From NCBI GenBank assembly GCA_041686485.1, contig JAWLDT010000001.1, positions 1 to 64,000 on the forward strand: a stretch of DNA of 64,000 nucleotides, read 5' to 3'. Made by a program: the position numbers and the translations under genes. The first letter of the stretch is position 1, and every line of letters starts with the position of its first letter. Source of the stretch: PUPG01 sp041686485 (GTDB lineage: Bacteria > Bacteroidota > Bacteroidia > Bacteroidales > UBA7960). Below, in pieces: positions 1 to 8,152 of the stretch. Below the pieces are notes generated by a model, which saw nothing but the letters and a program-made list of their open reading frames with translations, made no database searches and was not told the DNA's origin.

Positions 1-2
1 GC

Positions 3-98
3 TGGACTATGGACGGCGTTCCGACCATTGAACATCTCAAGAATTTGGGAATGGACCTTCCCGAAGTGGTTGAGGTAGTAAAAGCGCATCAGAACTAA
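3..98 (+). CDS. 3' end of an unidentified gene
   Basis: The first bases hold the end of an open frame whose last 31 codons read WTMDGVPTIEHLKNLG and onward to VVKAHQN, then TAA. The gene starts upstream of the window. The tail is soluble-looking and I cannot assign it to a family. A bidirectional terminator follows 28 bases later, which supports this being a real gene end rather than a chance frame. Confidence 0.6.
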   Translation, partial: WTMDGVPTIEHLKNLGMDLPEVVEVVKAHQN

Positions 99-126
99 AA
101 AGAAAACGGTTCTGATCAATAAAACA

Positions 127-176
127 GCAGGTAAAGGGGTTACATTTGCGTAACAAGCACCTTTACCTGCTTTTTT
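127..176. terminator. bidirectional rho-independent terminator
   Basis: An 11-bp perfect stem (GCAGGTAAAGG at 127-137 with CCTTTACCTGC at 160-170) is followed by six T on the plus strand. On the other strand an AATAAAA stretch at 118-124 gives a T-rich tail. It separates the convergent unknown gene and the polyprenyl synthase gene and can serve both. Confidence 0.85.
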
Positions 177-203
177 GTATCCCCCTGATAAAGATACGGT
201 TTA

Positions 204-1172
204 TTATTTATCCCTGTTAAGCAGGTTTTTTGTCATGTTTTCCAGGGGTTGTTTCCTATCGTCGGGTACATTGATCTGTTGAAAAACGTCAAAAGCGGCC
301 GAATAATAGGCCTCTGTGGTTTCCAGGGCTTTGTTATTCAGGTTAAGCTGCTCATAAACCGCTTTTACCCGGCTGATTTTATCCTGATCCGGGATTTCCC
401 CCTTGTCCTTAAATAAGGTTAGCAGTTCTTCACGCTGTTGGTTATCTGCCCGTTCAAGGGCCTGGACATACAACCAGGTTTTTTTATTAGCCAGAATATC
501 GCCGCCGGTTTTTTTCCCGAATTGCCCTTCATCGCCAAATGTGTCGAGCCAGTCATCACGAATCTGAAAAGCCATACCTATTTGTTCGCCAAAGCGGTAG
601 ATCTTTTCCTGGTCGTCCGGATTTGCTCCAGCGATGATGGCTCCGGTTTTCAGGCATGCGGCCGGAAGGACAGCTGTTTTCAGGCGTATCATTTCAAGGT
701 ATTGTTCTTCGGTAACATCATGCCGGCCTTCAAAATCCATGTCATACTGCTGTCCCTCGCATATCTCTTTAACTGTTTGATAATACAGGTCCAGTACTTG
801 CCGGAGCTTGTTGTCCGGCACCCTGCTTACATGCTGGCTGGCGATGGCAAACAACACATCCCCGGACAGGATGGCTGTGTTATCGTCCCATTTGACATGC
901 ACGGTGGGTTTGTTGCGGCGGATGGGGGCATCGTCCATGATATCGTCGTGCAGCAGGGTAAAATTGTGGAAAAGTTCGAGTCCTGCCGCAGCCGGCAGTG
1001 CTTCGTTAACGTCCCCGTTGAACATCTCGCAGGCCAGCAGGGTCATCACGGGCCTTATGCGCTTGCCGCCGTTAGCCAGGCAATAAGCTACAGGCTCATA
1101 CAGGTTTTTCGGCTCCTTTGTCAGCGGGATGTCATGTAAATAACCATTGATCAGTTGAAGATATGTATCCAT
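204..1172 (-). CDS. polyprenyl (isoprenyl) diphosphate synthase
   Basis: Trans-type isoprenyl diphosphate synthase that condenses allylic diphosphates with isopentenyl diphosphate, giving precursors for quinones or carriers. The 322-residue protein has GGKRIRP near residue 35, the first Asp-rich motif DDIMD at about 76-80 and the second, DDWLD, at about 206-210, which bind Mg2+ and diphosphate. A Phe lies five residues before the first motif, which by family experience tends to limit chain length, so an FPP- or GGPP-type product is possible but not shown. The start is the ATG at 1170-1172; an in-frame TTG four codons upstream (1182-1184) is less likely. The gene shares the terminator at 127-176. 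Confidence 0.92.
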   Translation of the reverse strand: MDTYLQLINGYLHDIPLTKEPKNLYEPVAYCLANGGKRIRPVMTLLACEMFNGDVNEALPAAAGLELFHNFTLLHDDIMDDAPIRRNKPTVHVKWDDNTAILSGDVLFAIASQHVSRVPDNKLRQVLDLYYQTVKEICEGQQYDMDFEGRHDVTEEQYLEMIRLKTAVLPAACLKTGAIIAGANPDDQEKIYRFGEQIGMAFQIRDDWLDTFGDEGQFGKKTGGDILANKKTWLYVQALERADNQQREELLTLFKDKGEIPDQDKISRVKAVYEQLNLNNKALETTEAYYSAAFDVFQQINVPDDRKQPLENMTKNLLNRDK

Positions 1173-1274
1173 ATTTTTTGTCAACTATGTTGTTAGCCTA
1201 TTTATTTAAAAACGAATAAGATGTATATGTTACGGTTCGCTTGGCACCTCGGCGTCATAGCAGCTAGCCATTGC

Positions 1275-1346
1275 TTTGTGGCCTTCTTTGTGTCTGTGAC
1301 TCTGTGGTTAATATTTTTCAACATAGAAGGCACGAAGTACACGAAG
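1275..1346. repeat. imperfect palindromic intergenic repeat, copy 1
   Basis: The left half is built from CTTTGTG-type words and the right half from CACGAAG-type words, so the segment is an imperfect inverted repeat. Its last 30 bases (1317-1346) are identical to 2610-2639. Related words recur at 10591-10660. No coding potential is seen in the 1185-1413 gap, which holds nothing else I recognise. Confidence 0.7.
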
Positions 1347-1413
1347 ATTGTCACCTAAAGTAATCTTATCACGGTAATATCCCCCATTATTTTTCAATCA
1401 GCACATTCAAACC

Positions 1414-2280
1414 TTATTCCTCTTCTGCCACTTTGATCAGATAATCTCCATATCCGCTTTTCATTAGCGGCCGGGCGATCTCTTTCAGGTCTTTCCCGGT
1501 AATAAATCCTTTCCGGTAGGCCACCTCTTCGATGCATCCGATCTTCAGACCCTGGCGATGTTCGATCACTTCCACAAATTGAGCAGCCTGGATCAGCGAT
1601 GTAAAGGTTCCCGTGTCCAGCCAGGCGGTTCCCCGGCTCATGATGCCCACCTTGAGCCTGCCCTGCTCCAGGTAATGCCGGTTCACGTCGGTGATCTCAT
1701 ACTCTCCCCGGGCGCTGGGGCGTATGTTTTTTGCCACTTGCACCACGCTGTTGTCATAGAAATAGAGGCCGGGAACCGCATAATTCGACTTTGGCTTATC
1801 TGGTTTTTCCTCGATGCTGACTGCCCTTTTAGCTTCGTCGAAAGCCACCACGCCGTAGCGTTGCGGGTCCGACACGTGGTAGGCAAATACCACTCCGCCA
1901 TCCGGATCGCTGTGTGCCGAGAGCATGTCCCACAGCCCGGTGCCATAGAAAATATTGTCTCCCAGGATCAGGGCCACCTTGTCATCCCCAATGAAATCCT
2001 CGCCAATGATAAAAGCCTGTGCCAACCCTTTAGGCTCTTCCTGGATGGCGTATTGAAAGCGGCATCCCAGGCGGCTGCCATCTCCCAGCAAGCGCTGAAA
2101 GTGAGGCAAATCCTCTGGCGTGGATATGATCAGGATTTCACGAATGCCGGCCATCATCAGAATGGACAGCGGGTAATAGATCATCGGCTTGTCATACACC
2201 GGCATGAGTTGCTTGCTCATGGCCAGGGTGATCGGGTAAAGCCGTGTGCCGGATCCACCGGCCAGAATAATACCTTTCAT
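1414..2280 (-). CDS. rfbA: glucose-1-phosphate thymidylyltransferase
   Basis: Makes dTDP-glucose from glucose-1-phosphate and dTTP, the first step of dTDP-L-rhamnose and related sugar synthesis for surface polysaccharides. At 288 residues it has the usual length. The nucleotide-binding signature GGSGTRLYPIT sits at residues 8-18, with LGDNIFYG, the conserved EEKP and the C-terminal DTGT. The start is the ATG at 2278-2280. The gene is isolated: no rfbB, rfbC or rfbD is in the window, and a 1.1-kb repeat-rich gap lies upstream. The related sugar nucleotidyltransferase GalU is excluded by the short RmlA-type architecture. Confidence 0.95.
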   Translation of the reverse strand: MKGIILAGGSGTRLYPITLAMSKQLMPVYDKPMIYYPLSILMMAGIREILIISTPEDLPHFQRLLGDGSRLGCRFQYAIQEEPKGLAQAFIIGEDFIGDDKVALILGDNIFYGTGLWDMLSAHSDPDGGVVFAYHVSDPQRYGVVAFDEAKRAVSIEEKPDKPKSNYAVPGLYFYDNSVVQVAKNIRPSARGEYEITDVNRHYLEQGRLKVGIMSRGTAWLDTGTFTSLIQAAQFVEVIEHRQGLKIGCIEEVAYRKGFITGKDLKEIARPLMKSGYGDYLIKVAEEE

Positions 2281-2487
2281 GGTGCAGGGGTGTTTTTATA
2301 GGTTGATTGTTGGTTATTTGTTCAGGTTACTCACTTTCGTTATTTGCTTCGCTATTATTATGCTTTGCTGTCATTATGCTTCGCTGTCATTCAATGGCTT
2401 AAAAATATCCACAAATTACACAACTTGTTTCACAAATTTCTCAAATTAGAACTGTTCTCGGCTCCCTCTTCGTTTCCTCGCCTCTTT

Positions 2488-2580
2488 CTTATGTCACCCC
2501 TTCGGGGTTTTTGTCATTTGTTGTTGCTTTATTTTTATAATCGTTTCATCCCTTCGGGATTTCTTGGATCTTTGTGTCTT
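2488..2580 (+). repeat. twin-hairpin intergenic element, copy A
   Basis: Two small perfect hairpins about 50 bases apart: ACCCC-TTC-GGGGT at 2496-2508 and ATCCC-TTC-GGGAT at 2548-2560, each able to present a TTCG-type loop. The segment between and around them is pyrimidine-rich. A closely similar segment with the same two hairpins in the same order and spacing occurs at 57171-57268, so this is a dispersed element and not two chance hairpins. Confidence 0.75.
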
Positions 2581-2639
2581 TTCTTTGTGTTCTCGGTGGC
2601 TTTGTGGTTTTCAACATAGAAGGCACGAAGTACACGAAG
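2571..2639. repeat. imperfect palindromic intergenic repeat, copy 2
   Basis: Begins with CTTTGTGTCTT-like words and ends with AAGGCACGAAGTACACGAAG. The reverse complement of the right part resembles the left part, so a long imperfect hairpin can form. The last 30 bases (2610-2639) are identical to 1317-1346. It directly follows the twin-hairpin element. Confidence 0.7.
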
Positions 2640-2803
2640 TTTTTCTCTGCCTTCCAGCTTTTCCCTTTTTCCTTCCAGCTTCCGGATTCTGACAGGTCAA
2701 GCCCTTAAAGTGACAGCTCAAGCGCTGTCATTACGGTAGTTCACCTGCGGTAGTTATTGCGGGCCGGTCAAGCCCGGCCTTCACTATCAGCTCCCTTCAT
2801 CAT

Positions 2804-2960
2804 TTTTCACTTTTCACTTTTCATTTTTCACTTTTCACTTTTCACTTCTTCCTTCCAGCTTCCAGCTTCCAGCTTCGAGCTTTTTCACTGTTCACCGTTC
2901 ACTGTTCACTGTTCACTGTTCACCGTTCACTGTTCACTGTTCACTGTTCACCGTTCACTG
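2804..2960. repeat. heptamer repeat arrays
   Basis: Consecutive 7-base units change wording but keep the period: TTTTCAC about six times (2804-2845), TTCTTCC, TTCCAGC three times and TTCGAGC (2846-2880), a 3-base slip, then TTCACYG eleven times (2884-2960). There are no spacers, so it is not CRISPR. The GTTCACY heptamer returns at 10687-10770, and TTCCAGC/TTCGAGC words return in reverse orientation at 10532-10559. Confidence 0.9.
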
Positions 2961-3035
2961 CTCCCAGCTCCCCATTCGCCTCTTCTCGCCCTCACGTCTT
3001 CGCATCTTCGTTCCCTCACCTTTGTCTTTAAGTTC

Positions 3036-3143
3036 ATAAGTCCCTTACAACTCTTAAGTCCCTTACAACTCTTAAGTCCCTTACGTCTCTTAAGTCCCTT
3101 ACGTCTCTTAAGTCCCTTACAACTCTTAAGTCCCTTACGCCTC
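3036..3143. repeat. 18-bp tandem array (two 9-mers)
   Basis: Six tandem copies of an 18-base unit close to TTAAGTCCCTTACGTCTC. The unit splits into two related nonamers. Copies differ mainly in the last five bases (ACAACTC, ACGTCTC, ACGCCTC). The same nonamers form the two longer arrays at 45052-45213 and 45299-45397. Confidence 0.9.
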
Positions 3144-3446
3144 TTCCCGCTCTCTCGCCCACAACCTTCCTGTCATGGAACGCAGCCCTGCCTGCCGGGT
3201 TGTTATCGCCAAAGGTAAAAAAAGATAAATAATCTGTAGGAGATAACCAGGTTAAAAAGGTCGATCTGGTGTTGTTTTCTATGTTGTAACTCTAAACAGC
3301 GCTTAATAGATGCTCTGGTGGTAATCAATGTGAATATGAATAACGGGTTGACCGCCTGACTGGTTTGTTTAACCTAAAAAGGGAAAAAGGATGAAAAAAC
3401 AAGAAAATAAGCTAAATAAATGTTAAGTTTGACTAAAAAAAGAACA

Positions 3447-3668
3447 ATGAAGCTTCAAAAAGTCAGGGCATTTTGGTTGGTCGTATTCCTGTTAATGTTA
3501 TCTCTCCCAGGTAATGGTCAGCCTCCGCCACCGCCGGGCGATCACGGCGACGAAGAACACCAGAGTCCATTCCAGGAATCACCTATAGGCGGTGGTGTTT
3601 TTATCCTGCTGGTTCTTGGTGCCGGCTATGGCGCCAAAAAGTTGTACGATAGCCGAAAGGAATGGTGA
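3447..3668 (+). CDS. small exported PID-CTERM-like surface protein
   Basis: A 73-residue protein with an N-terminal hydrophobic signal segment ending near GNGQ, a proline run followed by an acidic/His stretch (PPPPPGDHGDEEHQS), and a C-terminal PIGGG-FILLVLGAGYGAKKLY tail. The tail has the layout of the short glycine/hydrophobic/basic C-terminal sorting segment that I recall as the PID-CTERM domain of Bacteroidota, with PIGGG in place of PIDGG. Such proteins are thought to be processed and anchored or displayed, but the enzyme is not known. An upstream in-frame ATG at 3420 would add nine residues; I prefer 3447 for a cleaner signal peptide. No sorting partner is adjacent. Confidence 0.7.
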   Translation: MKLQKVRAFWLVVFLLMLSLPGNGQPPPPPGDHGDEEHQSPFQESPIGGGVFILLVLGAGYGAKKLYDSRKEW

Positions 3669-3824
3669 ATCACTGCAAACAAGCATGCTGGTTTGCCATG
3701 ACACCCCCGGCGCTATGGTAAAGCGTTATCTGTTTTTCAGCTTTGAGCGTTTAACTTGCCCTCTGTCATAGTCTTTTTGGTGTTTCCGAAGGGATGCTGA
3801 TGAGGTTCGAAAGCTGATTTTCAT

Positions 3825-3832
3825 TATCTTTG
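3825..3832 (+). promoter_or_regulatory. -7 promoter box of uvrA
   Basis: TATCTTTG fits the Bacteroidota -7 consensus TAnnTTTG. It overlaps a possible TTG start at 3830, so translation must begin downstream, at the ATG at 3851. No convincing -33 TTTG is seen. Confidence 0.55.
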
Positions 3833-3850
3833 CAGATTGTTTTCCCAATT

Positions 3851-6727
3851 ATGCAACACGCACCTGCGAAGATATATTCTGAAAAGTTAGAGGTCTATGG
3901 CGCCCGTGAGCACAACCTCAAAAACATCGATTTGGTTGTCCCCCGAAGGCAGCTGATAGTCATTACCGGCTTAAGTGGAAGCGGCAAATCTTCCTTAGCC
4001 TTCGACACCATCTATGCCGAAGGACAACGCCGGTATATCGAGACTTTTTCGGCTTATGCCCGGCAGTTTCTGGGTACCCTTGAGCGTCCCGATGTGGATA
4101 AGATAGCCGGTCTGAACCCCGTCATAAGCATCGAGCAAAAAACTTCAGGGAGGAACCCGCGCTCCACGGTTGGGACTATTACGGAGATTTATGACTTCCT
4201 GAGGCTGTTATTTGCACGAATAGGGGAGGCGCATTCCTATGTGACCGGCGACAAAATGGTCCGTTACACCCCGGAAAAGATCCTGGAGTTGCTGATGCAA
4301 CGCTTTCAGGGCAGGAAAATCATGCTGCTGGCACCCATGGTGAAAGGCCGGAAAGGCCATTACCGGGAGCTGTTCGAACAGATCGGCAAGCAGGGCTTCC
4401 TCCGGGTGCGGGTCGATGGCGAAATTTCGGAGATAAAGTCCGGCATGAAACTGGACCGTTATAAAGTACATGATATTGAAACGGTGATCGACCGCCTGCA
4501 GGTAGATAATAAGCGGCAAAAACAAATAGCCTCTTCTTTACAAACAGCCCTGAAGCACGGTAAGGGCATGGTGATGGTGGTGGATGAAAGCGACGGTAGT
4601 GTGCATCATTTCAGCAAAAACCTGATGTGTCCGCAATCCGGGATTGCCTATAAAGAGCCTGAGCCCAACACCTTCTCTTTCAACTCCCCCTATGGGGCCT
4701 GTCCAAAATGCAACGGGCTGGGTAAAGTGAGTGAGATGGATATGGAAAAGATCATTCCCGATCCGTCATTATCCATCCGTAAAGGTGGAATTGCACCCAT
4801 CTCCGGAAACAAAACAGCCTGGATCACCCGCCAGCTTGAAGCCATCGGGATGAAATACGGTTTCGACCTCGATACGCCGATCAAGGAGTTCAGCGAGGAG
4901 GCTATCAATACCATCTTATATGGTTCTAATGAGATGTTTAAAGTCAAGCATGAAGGGCTTGGGGTCACGAATACTTATTCATTGCAATTTGAGGGCATTG
5001 TCCATTTTATCAGAAACCAGTATGATGATGCTTCTTCCCGTTCCCTGCGCCGTTGGGCTGCCAGCTTCATGCGACAGATCCCCTGCCCTGAATGTGGCGG
5101 TCAGCGTCTGAACAAGGAGTCGCTGCATTTTTTCGTAGCAGGAAAAAATATTGCAGAATATGCTGAAATGGATATGTTAGAGCTCATGGAGCAAATGGAC
5201 TCCATTCCTGATCATCTTGAGGAGCGGCAACGACATATTGCTTCGGAGATCCTCCGGGAGTTGCGCCTCCGGGTGAGCTTCCTGCTGGATGTCGGACTGG
5301 ATTATTTAGCCCTTAACCGTACTTCCCGTAGCCTGTCGGGTGGAGAGAGCCAGCGTATCCGGCTGGCTACGCAGATTGGCTCACAGCTTACCGGTGTTCT
5401 CTATATCCTGGATGAACCAAGCATCGGACTGCATCAACGCGACAACCACAGGCTTATCAGTGCCCTGAAAGAGCTGCGCGACCTCGGGAACTCTGTTATG
5501 GTGGTTGAACACGACCGCGACATGATCCTGTCGGCTGACCATCTCATCGACATGGGTCCCGGTGCCGGCAGTCACGGTGGTTATGTTGTGGCGGAAGGCA
5601 CGCCCCTGCAGCTGATGCAACAACATTCCATCACGGCCGATTACCTGAATGGCAACCGCGAAGTGCCGGTACCGCTGAAACGGCGCTCGGGCAATCATGC
5701 CAGTCTGGTTCTGAAAGGTGCACGTGGCAACAACCTCAAAGGGGATGAACTCTTACTCCCTTTGGGCAAACTCATCTGTGTCACCGGCGTTTCAGGCAGT
5801 GGAAAGTCTTCCCTGATCAATGAAACCCTGTATCCAGCGCTGAGCAGGCATTTTCACCGTTCAGAAAAACAACCGCTACCCTATGATAAGATCGAAGGAC
5901 TGAAGAATCTGGATAAGGTCATCGAAGTGGATCAGTCACCGATCGGACGGACACCGCGTTCCAATCCGGCTACCTATACCAAGCTCTTTGATGAGATCCG
6001 CAAGTTGTTTGCAGCTTTGCCCGAATCACAGGTACGTGGCTATAAGCCAGGACGTTTCTCTTTCAATGTAAAAGGGGGCCGGTGCGAGACCTGTCAGGGT
6101 GGGGGCGTGCGTGTGATTGAGATGAATTTTCTTCCGGACGTACATGTACATTGCGAGACCTGCCAGGGGAAGCGCTATAATCGTGAAACCCTGGAGGTTC
6201 GTTATAAGGGTAAGAGCATCAATGATGTCCTGGATATGAGTATCAGCCAGGCCATGGAGTTTTTTGAACATATCCCGTCTATTGCCAACCGGCTGAAAAC
6301 CCTCGAGGATGTCGGACTTGGCTATATCACCCTGGGCCAGAGCAGCACCACCCTCTCAGGCGGGGAGGCACAGCGGGTAAAATTGTCGGCGGAGCTGTCA
6401 AAACGTGAAACCGGAAAAACGCTCTATATTCTTGATGAACCCACCACCGGTTTGCATTTCGAAGATGTACGGGTGCTGATGGATGTGCTGGGCCGGCTGG
6501 TTGACAGAGGCAACACCGTGCTGATCATCGAACATAACATGGACGTGATCAAGGTTGCCGATCATATTATCGATCTTGGACCCGAAGGGGGGGAGCGGGG
6601 TGGACGTATTATTGGTGCCGGGTCACCTGAGCAGATGAGCGACCAAAAGGAAGGCTATACCGGACAGTTTCTGAAGGAAGCCCTGGAAGAAAATGGCAAC
6701 CTGCCACAGCGGCAGATTGATATGTGA
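3851..6727 (+). CDS. uvrA: UvrABC excinuclease subunit A
   Basis: ATPase that finds bulky DNA damage and loads UvrB in nucleotide excision repair. The 958-residue protein has two ABC modules, each with Walker A (GLSGSGKSS near residue 40, GVSGSGKSS near 650) and a signature (LSGGESQR, LSGGEAQR). The C-terminal zinc module has CETC-CETC pairs and the insertion domain has CPEC. In the N-terminal zinc module the first pair reads CPQS, so one of the four usual cysteines is replaced while the second pair (CPKC) is intact. The start is the ATG at 3851 because an upstream TTG lies inside the promoter box. uvrC is 22 kb away. The gene is convergent with arcA, with a 9-bp gap. Confidence 0.97.
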   Translation: MQHAPAKIYSEKLEVYGAREHNLKNIDLVVPRRQLIVITGLSGSGKSSLAFDTIYAEGQRRYIETFSAYARQFLGTLERPDVDKIAGLNPVISIEQKTSGRNPRSTVGTITEIYDFLRLLFARIGEAHSYVTGDKMVRYTPEKILELLMQRFQGRKIMLLAPMVKGRKGHYRELFEQIGKQGFLRVRVDGEISEIKSGMKLDRYKVHDIETVIDRLQVDNKRQKQIASSLQTALKHGKGMVMVVDESDGSVHHFSKNLMCPQSGIAYKEPEPNTFSFNSPYGACPKCNGLGKVSEMDMEKIIPDPSLSIRKGGIAPISGNKTAWITRQLEAIGMKYGFDLDTPIKEFSEEAINTILYGSNEMFKVKHEGLGVTNTYSLQFEGIVHFIRNQYDDASSRSLRRWAASFMRQIPCPECGGQRLNKESLHFFVAGKNIAEYAEMDMLELMEQMDSIPDHLEERQRHIASEILRELRLRVSFLLDVGLDYLALNRTSRSLSGGESQRIRLATQIGSQLTGVLYILDEPSIGLHQRDNHRLISALKELRDLGNSVMVVEHDRDMILSADHLIDMGPGAGSHGGYVVAEGTPLQLMQQHSITADYLNGNREVPVPLKRRSGNHASLVLKGARGNNLKGDELLLPLGKLICVTGVSGSGKSSLINETLYPALSRHFHRSEKQPLPYDKIEGLKNLDKVIEVDQSPIGRTPRSNPATYTKLFDEIRKLFAALPESQVRGYKPGRFSFNVKGGRCETCQGGGVRVIEMNFLPDVHVHCETCQGKRYNRETLEVRYKGKSINDVLDMSISQAMEFFEHIPSIANRLKTLEDVGLGYITLGQSSTTLSGGEAQRVKLSAELSKRETGKTLYILDEPTTGLHFEDVRVLMDVLGRLVDRGNTVLIIEHNMDVIKVADHIIDLGPEGGERGGRIIGAGSPEQMSDQKEGYTGQFLKEALEENGNLPQRQIDM

Positions 6728-6736
6728 TTTATGGGG

Positions 6737-7999
6737 CTATATATCCAGCGCTTTACGACTCACGGGCATCGTCATACAACGTGCACCGCCACCGCCACGC
6801 GGCAACTCTGACCCCTCGATGGTTACCACATATTTTTTATAATCCTTCAGGTCAACACCTCCCTTTAAAACATCATGGGCGCGTATGACCGAAAAACCGG
6901 CTTTTTCCATGGCATTGATGGTGTGGATGTTTCGTGCGTAGCCAATCACCTTTCCCGGGCCCAAGGCGAAGAAGTTGGCGCCACTATGCCATTGCTCCCG
7001 TTCCTGCTGCCACTGATCATGCTCGCCTCCACACAGCACCGGCTGCAGGTCCATGCCAAGTTTCCCGAGCGCTTGCGGTAAATTTTGTACTTCCCGGATA
7101 AATTGAACCTTACCCCCTTCGGCATAAATATGCACCGTCTGGTATTTATTCATCTTCATGATGATGGGCTCATATATCATGCACTTGTCGCGATCGAGCA
7201 GGGTGAACACCATATCCAGATGGATGAAAGATTCTGGTGTATGGGGCAATTCCTGCACCAGGATATGTTGTTTCTCATTTTTCTTCTTGAGATGATGCAA
7301 CAAAAAGTCAATACCCTGTGGGGTGGTTCGTGACCCGATGCCGCACAGGATGACATCATCCCGGGCAATAAGAACATCACCCCCTTCAATGGAAATGGCC
7401 GGATTTAGTTGGTCCCGGGTGTTCAGGTTGACGGTTCTGGTACTGAACATGGGATGAAAATCGAAGATCGCCTCCATGATGATGCTTTCGCGAAGTCGGA
7501 CCGGGGAAGCCATGGCTCCGACAAAAACGTTGTCATAAACAGAGATGGCGGCATCTCTGGTAAAGAAAAAATTATGAAGGGGTTTCAGGGCAAATCGCTC
7601 TTTGTTCAAATAGTTGGTGAGCGTATTTTTTCTGACCGGTACGCCTTCGATCAATGCCCCGGCCAGGGTGGTTTCGTCCAGTGTTAGCAAATGACTGCAA
7701 ATGCTTTCAGCTTCTTCGTGCTGGCAGATCTTCTCCACCAGTCCCTGTTTTACCTTGTCGTTTTTTAAGATATTCGCTAACAGGTCTTTGACCTCAAAAG
7801 TGTTGGTAACCTTTTCCAGTATCCCTTTAAACTGGCTAAACTCTTTGTTGGCTACGGACAGATTCAGAATGTCGCTATACAATGCCCGCTCCGCATTGTC
7901 GGGTGTCATGTTCTCAACTTCCTGACCCGGAGAATGAACGATAACGCCTTCCAGGTCTCCAATCTCTGAAAATATATTGGCGGGTAGTTTATCTTGCAT
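6737..7999 (-). CDS. arcA: arginine deiminase
   Basis: Hydrolyses L-arginine to citrulline and ammonia, the first step of the arginine deiminase (ADI) pathway. The 420-residue length is typical. Catalytic features are visible: FTRDAA, EGGDVL, the His of SFIHLDMVF and the nucleophilic Cys of GGGARCMTMP at about residue 408. The next two pathway enzymes, ornithine carbamoyltransferase and carbamate kinase, are 28 kb away, so the pathway is not one operon. A -7 box lies at 8046-8053, about 45 bases ahead of the ATG. The related amidinotransferases lack this exact Cys context. Confidence 0.93.
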   Translation of the reverse strand: MQDKLPANIFSEIGDLEGVIVHSPGQEVENMTPDNAERALYSDILNLSVANKEFSQFKGILEKVTNTFEVKDLLANILKNDKVKQGLVEKICQHEEAESICSHLLTLDETTLAGALIEGVPVRKNTLTNYLNKERFALKPLHNFFFTRDAAISVYDNVFVGAMASPVRLRESIIMEAIFDFHPMFSTRTVNLNTRDQLNPAISIEGGDVLIARDDVILCGIGSRTTPQGIDFLLHHLKKKNEKQHILVQELPHTPESFIHLDMVFTLLDRDKCMIYEPIIMKMNKYQTVHIYAEGGKVQFIREVQNLPQALGKLGMDLQPVLCGGEHDQWQQEREQWHSGANFFALGPGKVIGYARNIHTINAMEKAGFSVIRAHDVLKGGVDLKDYKKYVVTIEGSELPRGGGGARCMTMPVSRKALDI

Positions 8000-8045
8000 A
8001 GGGCATACTCTTTTAAGAATTCCGGTTCTTTCTTCACGTTTACGA

Positions 8046-8053
8046 CAAAATTA
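8046..8053 (-). promoter_or_regulatory. -7 box of arcA
   Basis: On the minus strand the bases read TAATTTTG, matching TAnnTTTG. No -33 TTTG is evident at the expected distance. It is back to back with the purD promoter. Confidence 0.4.
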
Positions 8054-8068
8054 GCAAATAATACCTTC

Positions 8069-8097
8069 TTTGATTGGCATATTTTTAAGTATTTTTG
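8069..8097 (+). promoter_or_regulatory. purD promoter
   Basis: TTTG at 8069-8072 and TATTTTTG at 8090-8097, 17 bases apart, fit the Bacteroidota -33/-7 pattern with a slightly short spacer. The ATG is at 8153, leaving a leader of about 50 bases. Confidence 0.5.
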
Positions 8098-8152
8098 GTG
8101 TTTGTCATTCTTCATCAAATCATCTGACCTACAACAACAATTCTATTTTGTC

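Larger units (their letters stand above)
2281..3446. other. 1.1-kb non-coding, repeat-rich region
   Basis: No gene is supported here. The region is strongly pyrimidine-rich on the plus strand and is a patchwork of repeats: a 16-bp direct repeat (ATTATGCTTYGCTGTC) near 2355-2390, the twin-hairpin element, the palindromic element, heptamer arrays and an 18-bp array, each listed separately. Open frames such as the one from 2757 to 3218 are products of these repeats. ATAATCTGTAGGAGATAAC near 3228-3246 reappears with one inserted G at 42342-42361. Confidence 0.8.

Noticed and set aside
438..1139. A long plus-strand frame opposite the polyprenyl synthase
   Set aside because: It is the antisense of a well-supported gene and has no family features.
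2757..3218. A 153-codon open frame on the plus strand
   Set aside because: It is composed of translated heptamer and 18-base repeats, with no real protein character.
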